A DNA stretch of 64,000 bases, from assembly GCA_903916735.1 (NCBI GenBank), contig CAIWXX010000055.1:62001-126000 (forward strand), written 5' to 3'. A program made the translations under genes and the position numbers. This DNA comes from an uncultured Acidobacteriota bacterium. GTDB taxonomy: Bacteria; Acidobacteriota; CAIWXX01. The notes under the pieces are model-generated. The model ran no database searches. It worked only from the letters and a program-made list of their open reading frames with translations, and was not told where the DNA came from. Positions 33,522 through 41,748 of this stretch are shown one piece after another. Position 1 is the stretch's first letter. The number at the start of each line of letters is the position of its first letter.

Positions 33522-34265
33522 TCACGTGATCTCTTCCACCAGGCAGTTCACCAGCTTTTTCAGGTAGGCTTCGCCTTTCTCAGCCGTTGCTTTTCTCGGA
33601 TCTCCCAGGATACCGTTCTGCGTCAAAGCCGGCATGCCTTGTTCAAAAATGATCTTGAGTTCTCTTTCGCCCGCCGGGCCGATATAACCTGGAGCCAGTC
33701 GGTCGAGAGGGATGAGATGGCCCCTGAGCGCCATCATGATGGATGTTTCACTTTCGCCTGCATGGCCCCCGGATTCCTCCTCGGAGATTCCAAATTCCGC
33801 GGATGCGTCGTAAAAAATCTTAATGAAGCGCATCAGATCGGTGAAGCCGGTGATATCTGCGTCGGGATGCCTCCGGCGGGCTTCGTCGATGGCATCTCTT
33901 ACAGGAGCGAAATTCCCGCCATGGCTGGGAACAAAAACTATCTTTTTAAAGCCACTTCGAAGGAGGCTGTCGATATAATCATTGATCACCATTTTCAGCG
34001 TGGCTGATTTGAGAGAGATTGTGCCTGGGAATGCCAGGTGGTGTTCGGAACACCCCACGCTGATTGTCCGCCCCACAAGGGCATTTCCGAGTTTCGCTGC
34101 AACCCTCTCGGCGACGACATCGCCAATCAGTGCATCGGTCATCGTAGGAAGGTGTGGGCCGTGTTGCTCGGTGGAGCCGACGGCAACAAGAACTGTCTTC
34201 ATTCCGCCAGCAATGGCCGTTTTGATATCCGGCCAGTTCATTTCTTCAAGACGGATGGTTTTCAT
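33522..34265 (-). CDS. Creatininase-family amidohydrolase
   Basis: 247 residues, the usual family length. Metal-binding and active-site elements: E and H in STEQHGPHLP, an acidic D in TMTDALIG, and PSHGGN. The family hydrolyses cyclic amides (creatinine) or N-formyl/aminoimidazole-type compounds, e.g. MftE and ArfB; the substrate is not evident. Start at ATG 34265 (MKTIRLEEMNW) with GGAG 6 bases upstream; the frame upstream (to 34475) has no ribosome site. Convergent to mobile element copy B, which ends 4 bases from its stop. Confidence 0.85.
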   Translation of the reverse strand: MKTIRLEEMNWPDIKTAIAGGMKTVLVAVGSTEQHGPHLPTMTDALIGDVVAERVAAKLGNALVGRTISVGCSEHHLAFPGTISLKSATLKMVINDYIDSLLRSGFKKIVFVPSHGGNFAPVRDAIDEARRRHPDADITGFTDLMRFIKIFYDASAEFGISEEESGGHAGESETSIMMALRGHLIPLDRLAPGYIGPAGERELKIIFEQGMPALTQNGILGDPRKATAEKGEAYLKKLVNCLVEEIT

Positions 34266-34324
34266 TCTTTTCTCCTGCGGGAACAAAGAAATTGATCGAT
34301 GATCAGCATTCTCGGATATTTCTA

Positions 34325-34336
34325 TCACAATTGTGA
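34325..34336 (-). promoter_or_regulatory. Palindromic operator upstream of the creatininase-like gene
   Basis: The perfect 12-base palindrome TCACAATTGTGA is centred about 65 bases before the start at 34265. A regulator site is plausible from size and place, but no promoter elements could be fixed around it. Confidence 0.35.
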
Positions 34337-34562
34337 GAAAGCTATCCAACGTAATTCGCTGTTCTCTGTCTCCTTTTTTCTCAAAGCTTACGAGCGACGG
34401 TTGATCCCAGCGGCGGCCTCCACGATGGGACGCCGCTATGCTTTCTCCAACGGCCAGCACCAGGCCGATTACCATTGTGCGAGCACTCCCTGTAACTCAT
34501 GATAGTATCGGTTTGGGTGATATGGCTCATGCCACGGTGCAGAAACCGTCTTTAATAGCAAT

Positions 34563-34606
34563 GGATAAATGCAGCTTTTATCCGTTTGGCATCAAGCCAT
34601 TTTTTT
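34563..34606 (+). terminator. Two hairpins and a T-run upstream of cyuA
   Basis: An inverted repeat GGATAAA-N7-TTTATCC (34563-34583) is followed by a small TGGC-ATCAA-GCCA hairpin (34587-34599) and seven T's (34600-34606). It looks like a weak terminator insulating the cyuA promoter, or an attenuator for a promoter further up. The stem of only 4 bases makes this uncertain. Confidence 0.3.
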
Positions 34607-34607
34607 G

Positions 34608-34636
34608 TTGTCGTTGATGCTAAATTGACCTAGTAT
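34608..34636 (+). promoter_or_regulatory. cyuA promoter
   Basis: TTGTCG (34608-34613), a 17-base spacer and TAGTAT (34631-34636), directly after the T-run. The predicted start near 34643 precedes either possible start codon of cyuA. Confidence 0.4.
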
Positions 34637-34686
34637 GCATAGCTCGTTAAGAGCAAAAAATGGCGAATTTTCAAAAGGGGACTGCC

Positions 34687-35979
34687 GTGAATATTATTAA
34701 GGATATTTTTGCGAATGAGGTTTTCCCGGCCGTCGGATGCACTGAGCCTATTTCTTGCGCGTACGCATCTGCCGCTGCCGCCGAACAACTGGGTGGTCCG
34801 GTGGAAAGAATTGAGCTGACGGTTGATCCTGGCACATTTAAAAACGGCGCCGCCGTGACAATCCCGAACAGTCAAGGACAGAAGGGAAATGTAATTGCGG
34901 CGGCCATGGGCGCCGTCCTCGCCAAATCGAGCCTTCGTCTGGAGATCTTGAAAGAGGTCGACCAGGAAGTCCTCGAAAAAGCAAAGAAACTGATTGACAC
35001 GGGGTGCGTGCGTTATCAGTGCAGGGAGGATACGGCCGGCTTTCACCTAGAAGTGATCGCCGAAGGATGCGCTTCTCGTGTGAGTTGTATCGTCTCAGAA
35101 GGGCACACGAACATAACAAGCCTGGAGAAGGATGGCCGATCAATTATCCAGGGCCACCCACACGCCGGCACTGCGGGCAACGCATATCAGGTTCGCCTCC
35201 GGTCGATGAAGCTGGAGGAGGTGCTGCGCGAAGTCATTCAGCTCGATGATGCGGCGCGTGCTTATATCCAGCGAGGCATTGACATGAACCTGGCCATTTC
35301 TGAAAAAGGCGTCGATCTGAAGAGAAACGCATACCAGATCAAGCATATGATGAAACAAGGCCTCATGTCGGATGATTTATTTTACCGCGTGAAACTGCGG
35401 GTTGCGTCCGCTCTGGATGCTCGCATGGGCGGCTTGGCGGAGCCGGTGATGACAAGCGGCGGGTCCGGCAACCAGGGCGTGCTCACGATTTTACTCCCTT
35501 ACCTCGTGGGGCGGGATCAGGATGTGGATCTGGCTCGTATCCAGGAGAGCATTGCCATCAGCCATGCGGTTAATTCCTACATCAAGCGCTTTACCGGTGA
35601 ACTATCGGTGATTTGCGGCTGTGCTATTGCCGCCAGTATTGCCGCCGCGATTGCCGTCGTGTATCAGAAAGCCGGTATCGACATGGAAAAAATCACCTTC
35701 GCCATCGATAACATCATCGGAGATCTCTGCGGGATCATCTGCGACGGAGCCAAATCGGGCTGTTCCATGAAAATTGTGACCGGCGCCGATACGGCTATGC
35801 GTTCAGCCTTCATGGCTCTGGAGGGCTATGGAGTATCGAAGGACGATGGAGTCATTGGGAGCTCGGCGGAGGAATCGATCCGCAATCTGAGCAGGATTTC
35901 CCTCGAAGGCATGGGTTTGGTGGATTCCACAGTAGTGCATATCTTGCAGGGGAAGACCCCCCGGCGGGGCCAGGCCTGA
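34687..35979 (+). CDS. cyuA: L-cysteine desulfidase (CyuA/YhaM family)
   Basis: About 430 residues, UPF0597/serine dehydratase alpha-like family. Members bind a 4Fe-4S cluster and split L-cysteine to pyruvate, ammonia and sulfide. Conserved parts are FPAVGCTEPIS near the N-terminus, SGGSGNQG in the middle, and CGCAIAAS plus GDLCGIICDGAKSGC near the C-terminus, containing the likely cluster cysteines. GTG 34687 is chosen (AAAAGGGG 7 bases upstream, family-typical length); ATG 34660 is the alternative. It may supply sulfide or remove cysteine. Confidence 0.85.
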   Translation: MNIIKDIFANEVFPAVGCTEPISCAYASAAAAEQLGGPVERIELTVDPGTFKNGAAVTIPNSQGQKGNVIAAAMGAVLAKSSLRLEILKEVDQEVLEKAKKLIDTGCVRYQCREDTAGFHLEVIAEGCASRVSCIVSEGHTNITSLEKDGRSIIQGHPHAGTAGNAYQVRLRSMKLEEVLREVIQLDDAARAYIQRGIDMNLAISEKGVDLKRNAYQIKHMMKQGLMSDDLFYRVKLRVASALDARMGGLAEPVMTSGGSGNQGVLTILLPYLVGRDQDVDLARIQESIAISHAVNSYIKRFTGELSVICGCAIAASIAAAIAVVYQKAGIDMEKITFAIDNIIGDLCGIICDGAKSGCSMKIVTGADTAMRSAFMALEGYGVSKDDGVIGSSAEESIRNLSRISLEGMGLVDSTVVHILQGKTPRRGQA

Positions 35980-36111
35980 TTGGACCATATCGAGGGGTAT
36001 GATGATGAGCAGTTCGATGGCGCTACCACATTCAACAATGCATCGGGGTACGGGGTCGTGGGGGCGATGCCTGGGTGGGCGGAGCTCCCGTCAAAGGGTC
36101 ATGATGGTGCC

Positions 36112-36258
36112 ATGAGCAGCTTCCCGCGCTTCCCGCGAGGCAAGGTCCGCATCGGATTGTTGGGTGTAGCATTCGATGAGAGCTCATTTTATCAGCGCGG
36201 TAGCAAGCTTGCTCCATCTCGCATTGCGCGCAGCATTCTTATGGTCAGCCTGTTTTAG
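36112..36258 (+). pseudogene. N-terminal remnant of an agmatinase/arginase-family gene
   Basis: The fragment contains KVRIGLLGVAFDESSFYQRG then SKLAPSRIA, the conserved start of ureohydrolases (strand 1, then a GxxxxPxxIR element). The frame stops about 49 codons in, before any of the manganese-binding Asp/His residues. It follows cyuA by about 130 bases with no clear ribosome site. A deletion before xdhC is likely, leaving a nonfunctional stub. Confidence 0.5.
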
Positions 36259-36333
36259 ATTACAATAGCCTATGTGTTGGTCCAGGAGCATGGGAGCGGA
36301 GATGATGCCGCGCCGCTGGGCGGAGGACAATGG

Positions 36334-37137
36334 ATGAGGCAGGTTGAGCTTTTTAATCGGATGACAAAAGTGCTTGAAGAGAATCGTGAGTTTGCTGTTG
36401 CCCGGTTGCTGTTCAGCGAGGGGAGCGCGCCTCAGGAGCCCGGCGCCGGGATGATTATTTTCCCTAATGGTTCGACGGAAGGCACGATTGGCGGCGGACC
36501 TTTTGAGGCACAGGTGATTGCTGACGCTTTAAATCTCATTCGAAGCGGGAAAATCTTGCACAAACGCTATGAGTTCACGCGAGAAGGCCTGGGCATGCTC
36601 TGTTGCGGCGCCGCCGATGTTCTGATCGAGACCTTTCGCCGGCCCTGGAACTTGTGGATCTTCGGTGGAGGACACGTCGGCCAGGCCCTTTGCCGAATGG
36701 CCGCTCAGATCGGCATCTTCCGGATGACGGTGTTCGACGATCGCATCGAGTATGCAACTCGCGAGCGGCACCCAGATGCAGATTCCGTGATCCTGACAGA
36801 TCCGGAATACTGCAACAATGTCCCGATTCCAGATCTTACTACGTTTGTAGTAATTGTGACCCGTGGACATTCTATGGATCAGAAGCTCGTCGCTCGGTTA
36901 TCTCCGCACGATTCAGCATACATCGGGATGATGGGTAGTGTTTCCAAAAAGAAGGCGATGATCAGCGAATTGGAAGCTCAGGGGGTCGAGCCGCAGCACC
37001 TCGCGAAGGTTGAAATTCCAATCGGCTTGCCTCTTGGCGGCAAGGCGCTCCCGGAGGTTGCATTGAGCATTCTGGCTCGTCTCGTACAAGTCAAGAATGA
37101 ACTCGAAACCCGACACAAATCAAGCGGCAGAGACTAA
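36334..37137 (+). CDS. xdhC: XdhC/CoxI-family molybdoenzyme maturation factor
   Basis: 267 residues. XdhC family: an N-terminal cap with GTIGGG and a conserved Cys-Cys (LCCGAADV), then a Rossmann fold with GGGHVGQAL (about residue 113). XdhC binds molybdenum cofactor and promotes its sulfuration for xanthine dehydrogenase-type enzymes; CoxI-like proteins serve related hydroxylases. No xanthine dehydrogenase is in the window, so its client is unknown. ATG 36334 (MRQVELFNRM) is chosen since GGAGG stands 7 bases before it. Confidence 0.85.
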   Translation: MRQVELFNRMTKVLEENREFAVARLLFSEGSAPQEPGAGMIIFPNGSTEGTIGGGPFEAQVIADALNLIRSGKILHKRYEFTREGLGMLCCGAADVLIETFRRPWNLWIFGGGHVGQALCRMAAQIGIFRMTVFDDRIEYATRERHPDADSVILTDPEYCNNVPIPDLTTFVVIVTRGHSMDQKLVARLSPHDSAYIGMMGSVSKKKAMISELEAQGVEPQHLAKVEIPIGLPLGGKALPEVALSILARLVQVKNELETRHKSSGRD

Positions 37138-37142
37138 TGATT

Positions 37143-37170
37143 TTGACTTTTTCCCCGCGTTTCATATAAT
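37143..37170 (+). promoter_or_regulatory. HU/IHF gene promoter
   Basis: TTGACT (37143-37148), a 16-base spacer and a perfect TATAAT (37165-37170). Predicted start near 37177, about 19 bases before the ATG. It overlaps the end of the xdhC region only by a few bases. Confidence 0.6.
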
Positions 37171-37195
37171 CTCCCGGATTACAAAGGGAGTTCGC

Positions 37196-37486
37196 ATGAT
37201 CAAGTCTGATATCATCGACGCCGTTTCAGAAAAACTAACCTATAACCGCCCCAAAGCGGAGATGGCGGTGGAGGATCTGCTCCAGCTCTTGAAAGACTCC
37301 CTGAAAGATGGCGGGAGAATTGAGCTGCGGGGTTTCGGCGTTTTTCTGGTCAGGCCCAAGAAAACAGGTGTTGGGAGAAATCCGAAGACTGGGGAGCAGA
37401 TACCATTGCAGCCCGGCAAGGTTATTAAGTTCAAGCCCAGCAAGGATGTTCTCTCGGCTGAGAGCGCTCCACAGATCATCGGGTAA
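37196..37486 (+). CDS. HU/IHF-family DNA-binding protein
   Basis: 96-residue nucleoid protein. The family signature GRIELRGFGVFLVRPKKTGV, then GRNPKTGEQI (beta arm with Pro that enters the minor groove) and the C-terminal KVIKFKPSKDV are present. These proteins bend and compact DNA and aid replication and site-specific recombination. The start at 37196 has GGGAG upstream; the frame extends further up without a ribosome site. HU and IHF cannot be separated by sequence reading alone. Confidence 0.92.
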   Translation: MIKSDIIDAVSEKLTYNRPKAEMAVEDLLQLLKDSLKDGGRIELRGFGVFLVRPKKTGVGRNPKTGEQIPLQPGKVIKFKPSKDVLSAESAPQIIG

Positions 37487-37583
37487 GACCGGATACCCGG
37501 TGGATCAGTTTCGAATCGATCGAAGAGACGGCCTACCCGGGAGCACGGAGAGTCCCGCTATTCGTGTTCGCATCGCCGTACCC

Positions 37584-38519
37584 ATGTCATTGCAACAGCC
37601 AAATAGAACTCAACCTGTCTCTTATCGTACCAACCTCCTGCTCTTCATCCTCACATTTTTGACGACACTCATTTTCGGCGCCTACTATCAGATCGATTTC
37701 ATGATGAGCAGGCCGATTGCACTCGGCGTTTTTGAATTTCTGGGGCGACTCTTCGCGCACCCGCTGTATCTCCTTTACGGATTGCCCTTTTCATTCACGC
37801 TTCTGATCATCTTGCTCTCGCATGAAATGGGGCATTACTTGGCCTGCCGATATTATGGCATCGTCGCCACGCTGCCGTTTTTTATCCCTGGACCGATTTC
37901 CCCGGTCGGCACGTTCGGTGCTTTTATAAAAATTAAGTCTCCGATCACCAATAAAAAGGCGCTTTTTGATATTGGGATTGCGGGCCCGCTAGCCGGCTTC
38001 ATCATGGCGGTTCCTGCAATGGCCATCGGACTGGCCGCGAGTCATATCTGTGAGCCCTCCCGGATTCCTGCGCCCGGTTCAGAGGTGGACGTGATGGGGG
38101 TGCCGCTCGTTTACAAAATCTTGGTACTCTTTTTCCCCCAGTTCAATCACGACATCATTGCTTTTCACCCAATTTGGTTCGCCTCCTGGTTCGGACTTCT
38201 CGCCACGGCTTTGAATCTCTTCCCCATCGGGCAGCTGGATGGCGGCCATATTCTCTATGCCGTCGTCGGCCGGAGATTCCGCTGGCTCACACGTATTTTC
38301 TGGGCATGCACAATTTTTCTCGGAGTCCTTGTCTCATCTCATTGGCTTGCCTGGTCGCTGCTGACTCTCATTCTGGGACTCGATCATCCGCCGACGTGGG
38401 ATGAGCGAGATCCTATCGGGCGAGGGCGTCTCATTCTCTTTTTCGTCGCTATTCTGATTTTTGTGCTTTCTTTTATGCCGGCGCCGATTTCCAGGCAGGT
38501 TTTTCAAACTTTCAGATAG
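37584..38519 (+). CDS. Membrane M50 (site-2 protease-like) metalloprotease
   Basis: 311 residues, about six to seven membrane helices. Zinc motif HEMGH (H80-E81 to H84) in a membrane segment and the distal NLFPIGQLDGGH (Asp219), the typical M50 pair. Such enzymes cut membrane-bound regulators within the bilayer. There is no PDZ domain. ATG 37584 lacks a good ribosome site; an in-frame GTG at 37500 would add 28 residues. Lies 97 bases after the HU/IHF gene and converges with the GH9 gene. Confidence 0.85.
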   Translation: MSLQQPNRTQPVSYRTNLLLFILTFLTTLIFGAYYQIDFMMSRPIALGVFEFLGRLFAHPLYLLYGLPFSFTLLIILLSHEMGHYLACRYYGIVATLPFFIPGPISPVGTFGAFIKIKSPITNKKALFDIGIAGPLAGFIMAVPAMAIGLAASHICEPSRIPAPGSEVDVMGVPLVYKILVLFFPQFNHDIIAFHPIWFASWFGLLATALNLFPIGQLDGGHILYAVVGRRFRWLTRIFWACTIFLGVLVSSHWLAWSLLTLILGLDHPPTWDERDPIGRGRLILFFVAILIFVLSFMPAPISRQVFQTFR

Positions 38520-38546
38520 ACAACACGATCGCTTCGGGATGCCTCT

Positions 38547-40625
38547 TCAGGGAAAGAGCTCGGACATTGTCAATAGAAAAAAGCAGTTGTGCGGCAACCA
38601 TGGTTCATTTGTCTCATAGCTGTTGCCGAGGATATCGAAGCGCGGTTCCGGGCTGTCGATTGATTCGCGAGTGAGGCCGTTCGGGATGGCGCCCGGCACG
38701 GCGCCGTTGCTATGGCCGGGCAGTTTATCATATCGATGGTGGTAAAACTGCGGGTTATAGCTTCCCATGCCTTGGATCATGCAGACTCCGAAGGGATTCT
38801 TCCCCATGATCCAGTCGAGATGATTTTGGATGATTGATTTATATGCAGCCGTTAACTTGATGGATTTTCCGGCCAGGGCAGCGGCCCAGGCAACAGAGAG
38901 GTAGTCGGAATTTTCGCCGACCTTCCAAGCATCAATCCCATCGTAGGGGAAAAAGAAGGTTGATGAGTCGTACGGCTGCACTCCGAACGCATTTCGATTC
39001 AGAGAGGTGACACTCCTCAGATATCTCCTGAGCGACTTGCGGATCATGGGAGTCGACGAATCAGTTGGGTTGGAAGCGGCCCAGTAGGCGAGGCCGGCCG
39101 CGCCGACCCCGCGATCTGTCAGATTGTAGCGCGGGAAGCTTCCATCGCTATTTTGCAAGGCGATCAACTCATTCACATGCGTCTGCGCCTGATCGCGGTA
39201 TTTGACCTCGCCCGTCTGTGCATAGAGAAGGGTGTCCAAGATGACGAGGCGCCCAAGATTCTGCGCGTCAACCGGCGGCTCGGCCGAGCACACCCTCTGC
39301 CAGAGGCTCCGCGCCCTATCGAGGTAATCGGTGCGCGCGGCGAGTGGCGAGAGAATCGCAAATCCGGCGGCCGCCAATTGGTTGTCGGTACTCCAGATGG
39401 GCGCTGTCAGTATCTCCCGATCATCTCCATTTCCTGGAATTCCGTCCGTCTCGTCTTCGGGGCGTCCCCAAAAATACTGGCGATTGTAAATGCCGAACAG
39501 GAGCCTGCCTGTGGATGGATCGATGAGCTGTGTCAAAAAAACGGCGCCCCACTTCGATTCATCGAGCAACTTCTGATAGGTGCTCATCCCCACTCGTTGT
39601 GAAGCGAGTCGGCTCAGCGCAAAGAATGATAACGGTTCGCCATAGGCCGTTTTGATATAATCCCCGGCATCGTGCCAGCCCCCGATGATCGGGATGTGAG
39701 TACCATCCAGGTTGCCGTCATCAAGATGGCAATAACTATGCCAGCCGGTGATTTTGGCCCCACAACGCTGGTAGTAGAAAAACTGGCGAGCAAGATCTTC
39801 GGCTTTGGCATATGGATTCGCAGAAATACGGAAGCTGTATGAGATGAGGCCGCTTGGCTGGAGCCGAACCCGATATGTCCCTTCTGTATCGACTGAGGAA
39901 AAATCCCCCCGCAGGTAATAGTAGCTCCATCCACGAGGCGTCGAGGCAGGAACGGTCGAGCCGGTGCGGACGATGTTGCCTGTACTTGACAGGATCTCAA
40001 ATGTCCCTGTCGACAACGGCTGGGTTGATTGCACAAGAAATGTCTTCGGCCATCCGATGCGGTAGCCGATCTGGTTAACAAGAATATCCGTGCGTGGATA
40101 GCTCGCGATATTCACCGCAACATCATCGACCCAAACCGATCCGGCACCGCTCTCGCCAGCGCAAATCACCTGGTAGCGGCCGGCGCCCTGAGGAGGCTGC
40201 GTGTCGGTGAGCACAATCTGCTTCCAGTCATACGTCCCTCCGTCGACGAGAATGCGTTTGATCTTGACGACATTCTCATGGTTGAACCAGATGAGCCAGA
40301 GATGGAATCTTCCGGCCTGGCTGGCTTTGACCCATGATGAGACGGTGATGCTTTTCTCCCACGGATAAAAGGGAAGTTTTTCGCTGCCGATGCCATAGAT
40401 TCCTAGAATTTGCGACAACCGGAGTGAGGCTGAACCGCTTCGATAGATCGTGAGATCTTGCTCAAGGTGGCCCAATCCGAGTTGATCGTACCCTTTCCAT
40501 CCAACCGGAGTATCATCCTTCATTCTCTCGAATGAACCGTTGGAAATGGGATCGGCCCATACCCATTGAGCCAAGGCCAGCACGGTGAGTGCGTACGCAA
40601 AACATATCATTTTCAGGCGGTCCAT
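38547..40625 (-). CDS. Secreted GH9 family glycoside hydrolase
   Basis: 692 residues: signal peptide (1-24), a CBM4/9-like carbohydrate-binding region (about 27-175), an Ig-like CelD_N domain (about 180-275), and a GH9 (alpha/alpha)6 catalytic domain (about 280-690). Active-site elements are DAGD (D319, D322), HHR (YHHRYDKLPG) and Glu674 in TNEPWLPHN. GH9 enzymes are mainly endo- or exo-glucanases acting on cellulose, xyloglucan or mixed-linkage glucans. AAAGGA precedes the ATG. No cohesin or dockerin was seen. Confidence 0.88.
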   Translation of the reverse strand: MDRLKMICFAYALTVLALAQWVWADPISNGSFERMKDDTPVGWKGYDQLGLGHLEQDLTIYRSGSASLRLSQILGIYGIGSEKLPFYPWEKSITVSSWVKASQAGRFHLWLIWFNHENVVKIKRILVDGGTYDWKQIVLTDTQPPQGAGRYQVICAGESGAGSVWVDDVAVNIASYPRTDILVNQIGYRIGWPKTFLVQSTQPLSTGTFEILSSTGNIVRTGSTVPASTPRGWSYYYLRGDFSSVDTEGTYRVRLQPSGLISYSFRISANPYAKAEDLARQFFYYQRCGAKITGWHSYCHLDDGNLDGTHIPIIGGWHDAGDYIKTAYGEPLSFFALSRLASQRVGMSTYQKLLDESKWGAVFLTQLIDPSTGRLLFGIYNRQYFWGRPEDETDGIPGNGDDREILTAPIWSTDNQLAAAGFAILSPLAARTDYLDRARSLWQRVCSAEPPVDAQNLGRLVILDTLLYAQTGEVKYRDQAQTHVNELIALQNSDGSFPRYNLTDRGVGAAGLAYWAASNPTDSSTPMIRKSLRRYLRSVTSLNRNAFGVQPYDSSTFFFPYDGIDAWKVGENSDYLSVAWAAALAGKSIKLTAAYKSIIQNHLDWIMGKNPFGVCMIQGMGSYNPQFYHHRYDKLPGHSNGAVPGAIPNGLTRESIDSPEPRFDILGNSYETNEPWLPHNCFFLLTMSELFP

Positions 40626-40720
40626 GAAAATCCTTTCAAAAAGGCAGTGAAGAAATAAATCTCCAGTAAGGCCTTTTGCATACTCAAACTATTCTACTTC
40701 ATTCCTTCTGAAATTTTTAA

Positions 40721-40755
40721 CGGGCCGGCATTCTCCGGGAGTGGTCATCGGCCCG
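40721..40755. other. GC-rich inverted repeat between divergent genes
   Basis: Seven all-GC base pairs (CGGGCCG at 40721-40727 against CGGCCCG at 40749-40755) with a 21-base loop, between the GH9 gene and nfnA. It might be a regulator site or an RNA hairpin; neither strand shows a T-run. The rest of the 268-base gap holds the nfn promoter. Confidence 0.3.
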
Positions 40756-40783
40756 GCTGCCGAGCGGGATGAGTGCGACCAAG

Positions 40784-40812
40784 TTGATTGAGTCTCGATG
40801 AGTTGGTATGGT
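40784..40812 (+). promoter_or_regulatory. nfnAB promoter
   Basis: TTGATT (40784-40789), a 17-base spacer and TATGGT (40807-40812), about 80 bases before the nfnA start. A fair sigma-70 match. Confidence 0.5.
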
Positions 40813-40893
40813 AATAGTCTTGAGATGAAAGGGAACTGAAGAATTGCCACGCACGTATCACTATTACTGAATCCGCCGGGAGAGATAATCAAA

Positions 40894-41748
40894 ATGTACG
40901 AAATCCTTCGCAAGGAAGACATTGCTCCGCGTGTCTGCAAGTACGTTGTCCGCGCCCCGGCCGTTGCCCGGGCTAGAAAGGCTGGGCAATTTGTTATTAT
41001 CCGGCCGAAAAATGACTCGGAACGGATTCCGCTGACGATCGCCGATGGGGACGAGGAGACAATTACGCTTGTTGTCCAGGAAGTCGGTAAGACAACGGCC
41101 ATCATGGCCGACCTCAAGGAGGGCGATTCGCTATCCGACGTCTGTGGGCCCCTTGGCAAACCGACTCACATCGAGAAGGTCGGTACGGTTGTCATCATTG
41201 GAGGGGGCATCGGAATCGCGCCGGCACACCCGATCGCTCAGGCCATGAAGGTCATTGGCAATCGGGTTCTCACCATTCTCGGCGCCCGCAGCCAGGACTT
41301 GCTCATCATGGAAGAAGAAATGCGGCGCGCTTCCGACGAGGTCATCATCATGACGGATGATGGGAGCTATGGGAAAAAGGGTTTTGTCACTCATGCCTTG
41401 CAAGATCTCATCAATGCCGGAAATGAGATCCGGCAAGTGGTCGCCATTGGACCAGCGATCATGATGAAGATGGTATGCAAGGTAACTCTGCCTCTCCATA
41501 TCCCAACACTCGTCAGCCTTAACACGATCATGATTGACGGCACCGGGATGTGCGGCGGTTGCCGAGTCACGGTTGATGGAAAAACACAATTCGTCTGTGT
41601 TGACGGCCCCGAGTTTGACGGGCATCAGGTTGATTTCGATCTGATGATGCGCCGCCAGGCAATGTATCTGGAACAGGAGCGCTTGTCCTACGATAGCTAC
41701 GTTCAGAAACACCGATGCAAGCTGACCCCCGAGGCGGAGGCTCTATGA
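40894..41748 (+). CDS. nfnA: NfnA-like ferredoxin-NADP reductase subunit
   Basis: 284 residues. A FAD-binding N-terminal barrel (GQFVIIRPKNDSERIPLTI) and an NAD-binding domain (VVIIGGGIGIAP), with 2Fe-2S cysteines in GTGMCGGCRVTVDGKTQFVC, the arrangement of sulfide dehydrogenase SudB and NfnA. NfnAB couples NADPH oxidation to reduction of ferredoxin and NAD+ (flavin-based electron bifurcation) in anaerobes. The Ala/Pro-rich GIAPAHPIAQ loop is slightly unusual. Overlaps nfnB by ATGA; cytoplasmic. Confidence 0.88.
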   Translation: MYEILRKEDIAPRVCKYVVRAPAVARARKAGQFVIIRPKNDSERIPLTIADGDEETITLVVQEVGKTTAIMADLKEGDSLSDVCGPLGKPTHIEKVGTVVIIGGGIGIAPAHPIAQAMKVIGNRVLTILGARSQDLLIMEEEMRRASDEVIIMTDDGSYGKKGFVTHALQDLINAGNEIRQVVAIGPAIMMKMVCKVTLPLHIPTLVSLNTIMIDGTGMCGGCRVTVDGKTQFVCVDGPEFDGHQVDFDLMMRRQAMYLEQERLSYDSYVQKHRCKLTPEAEAL

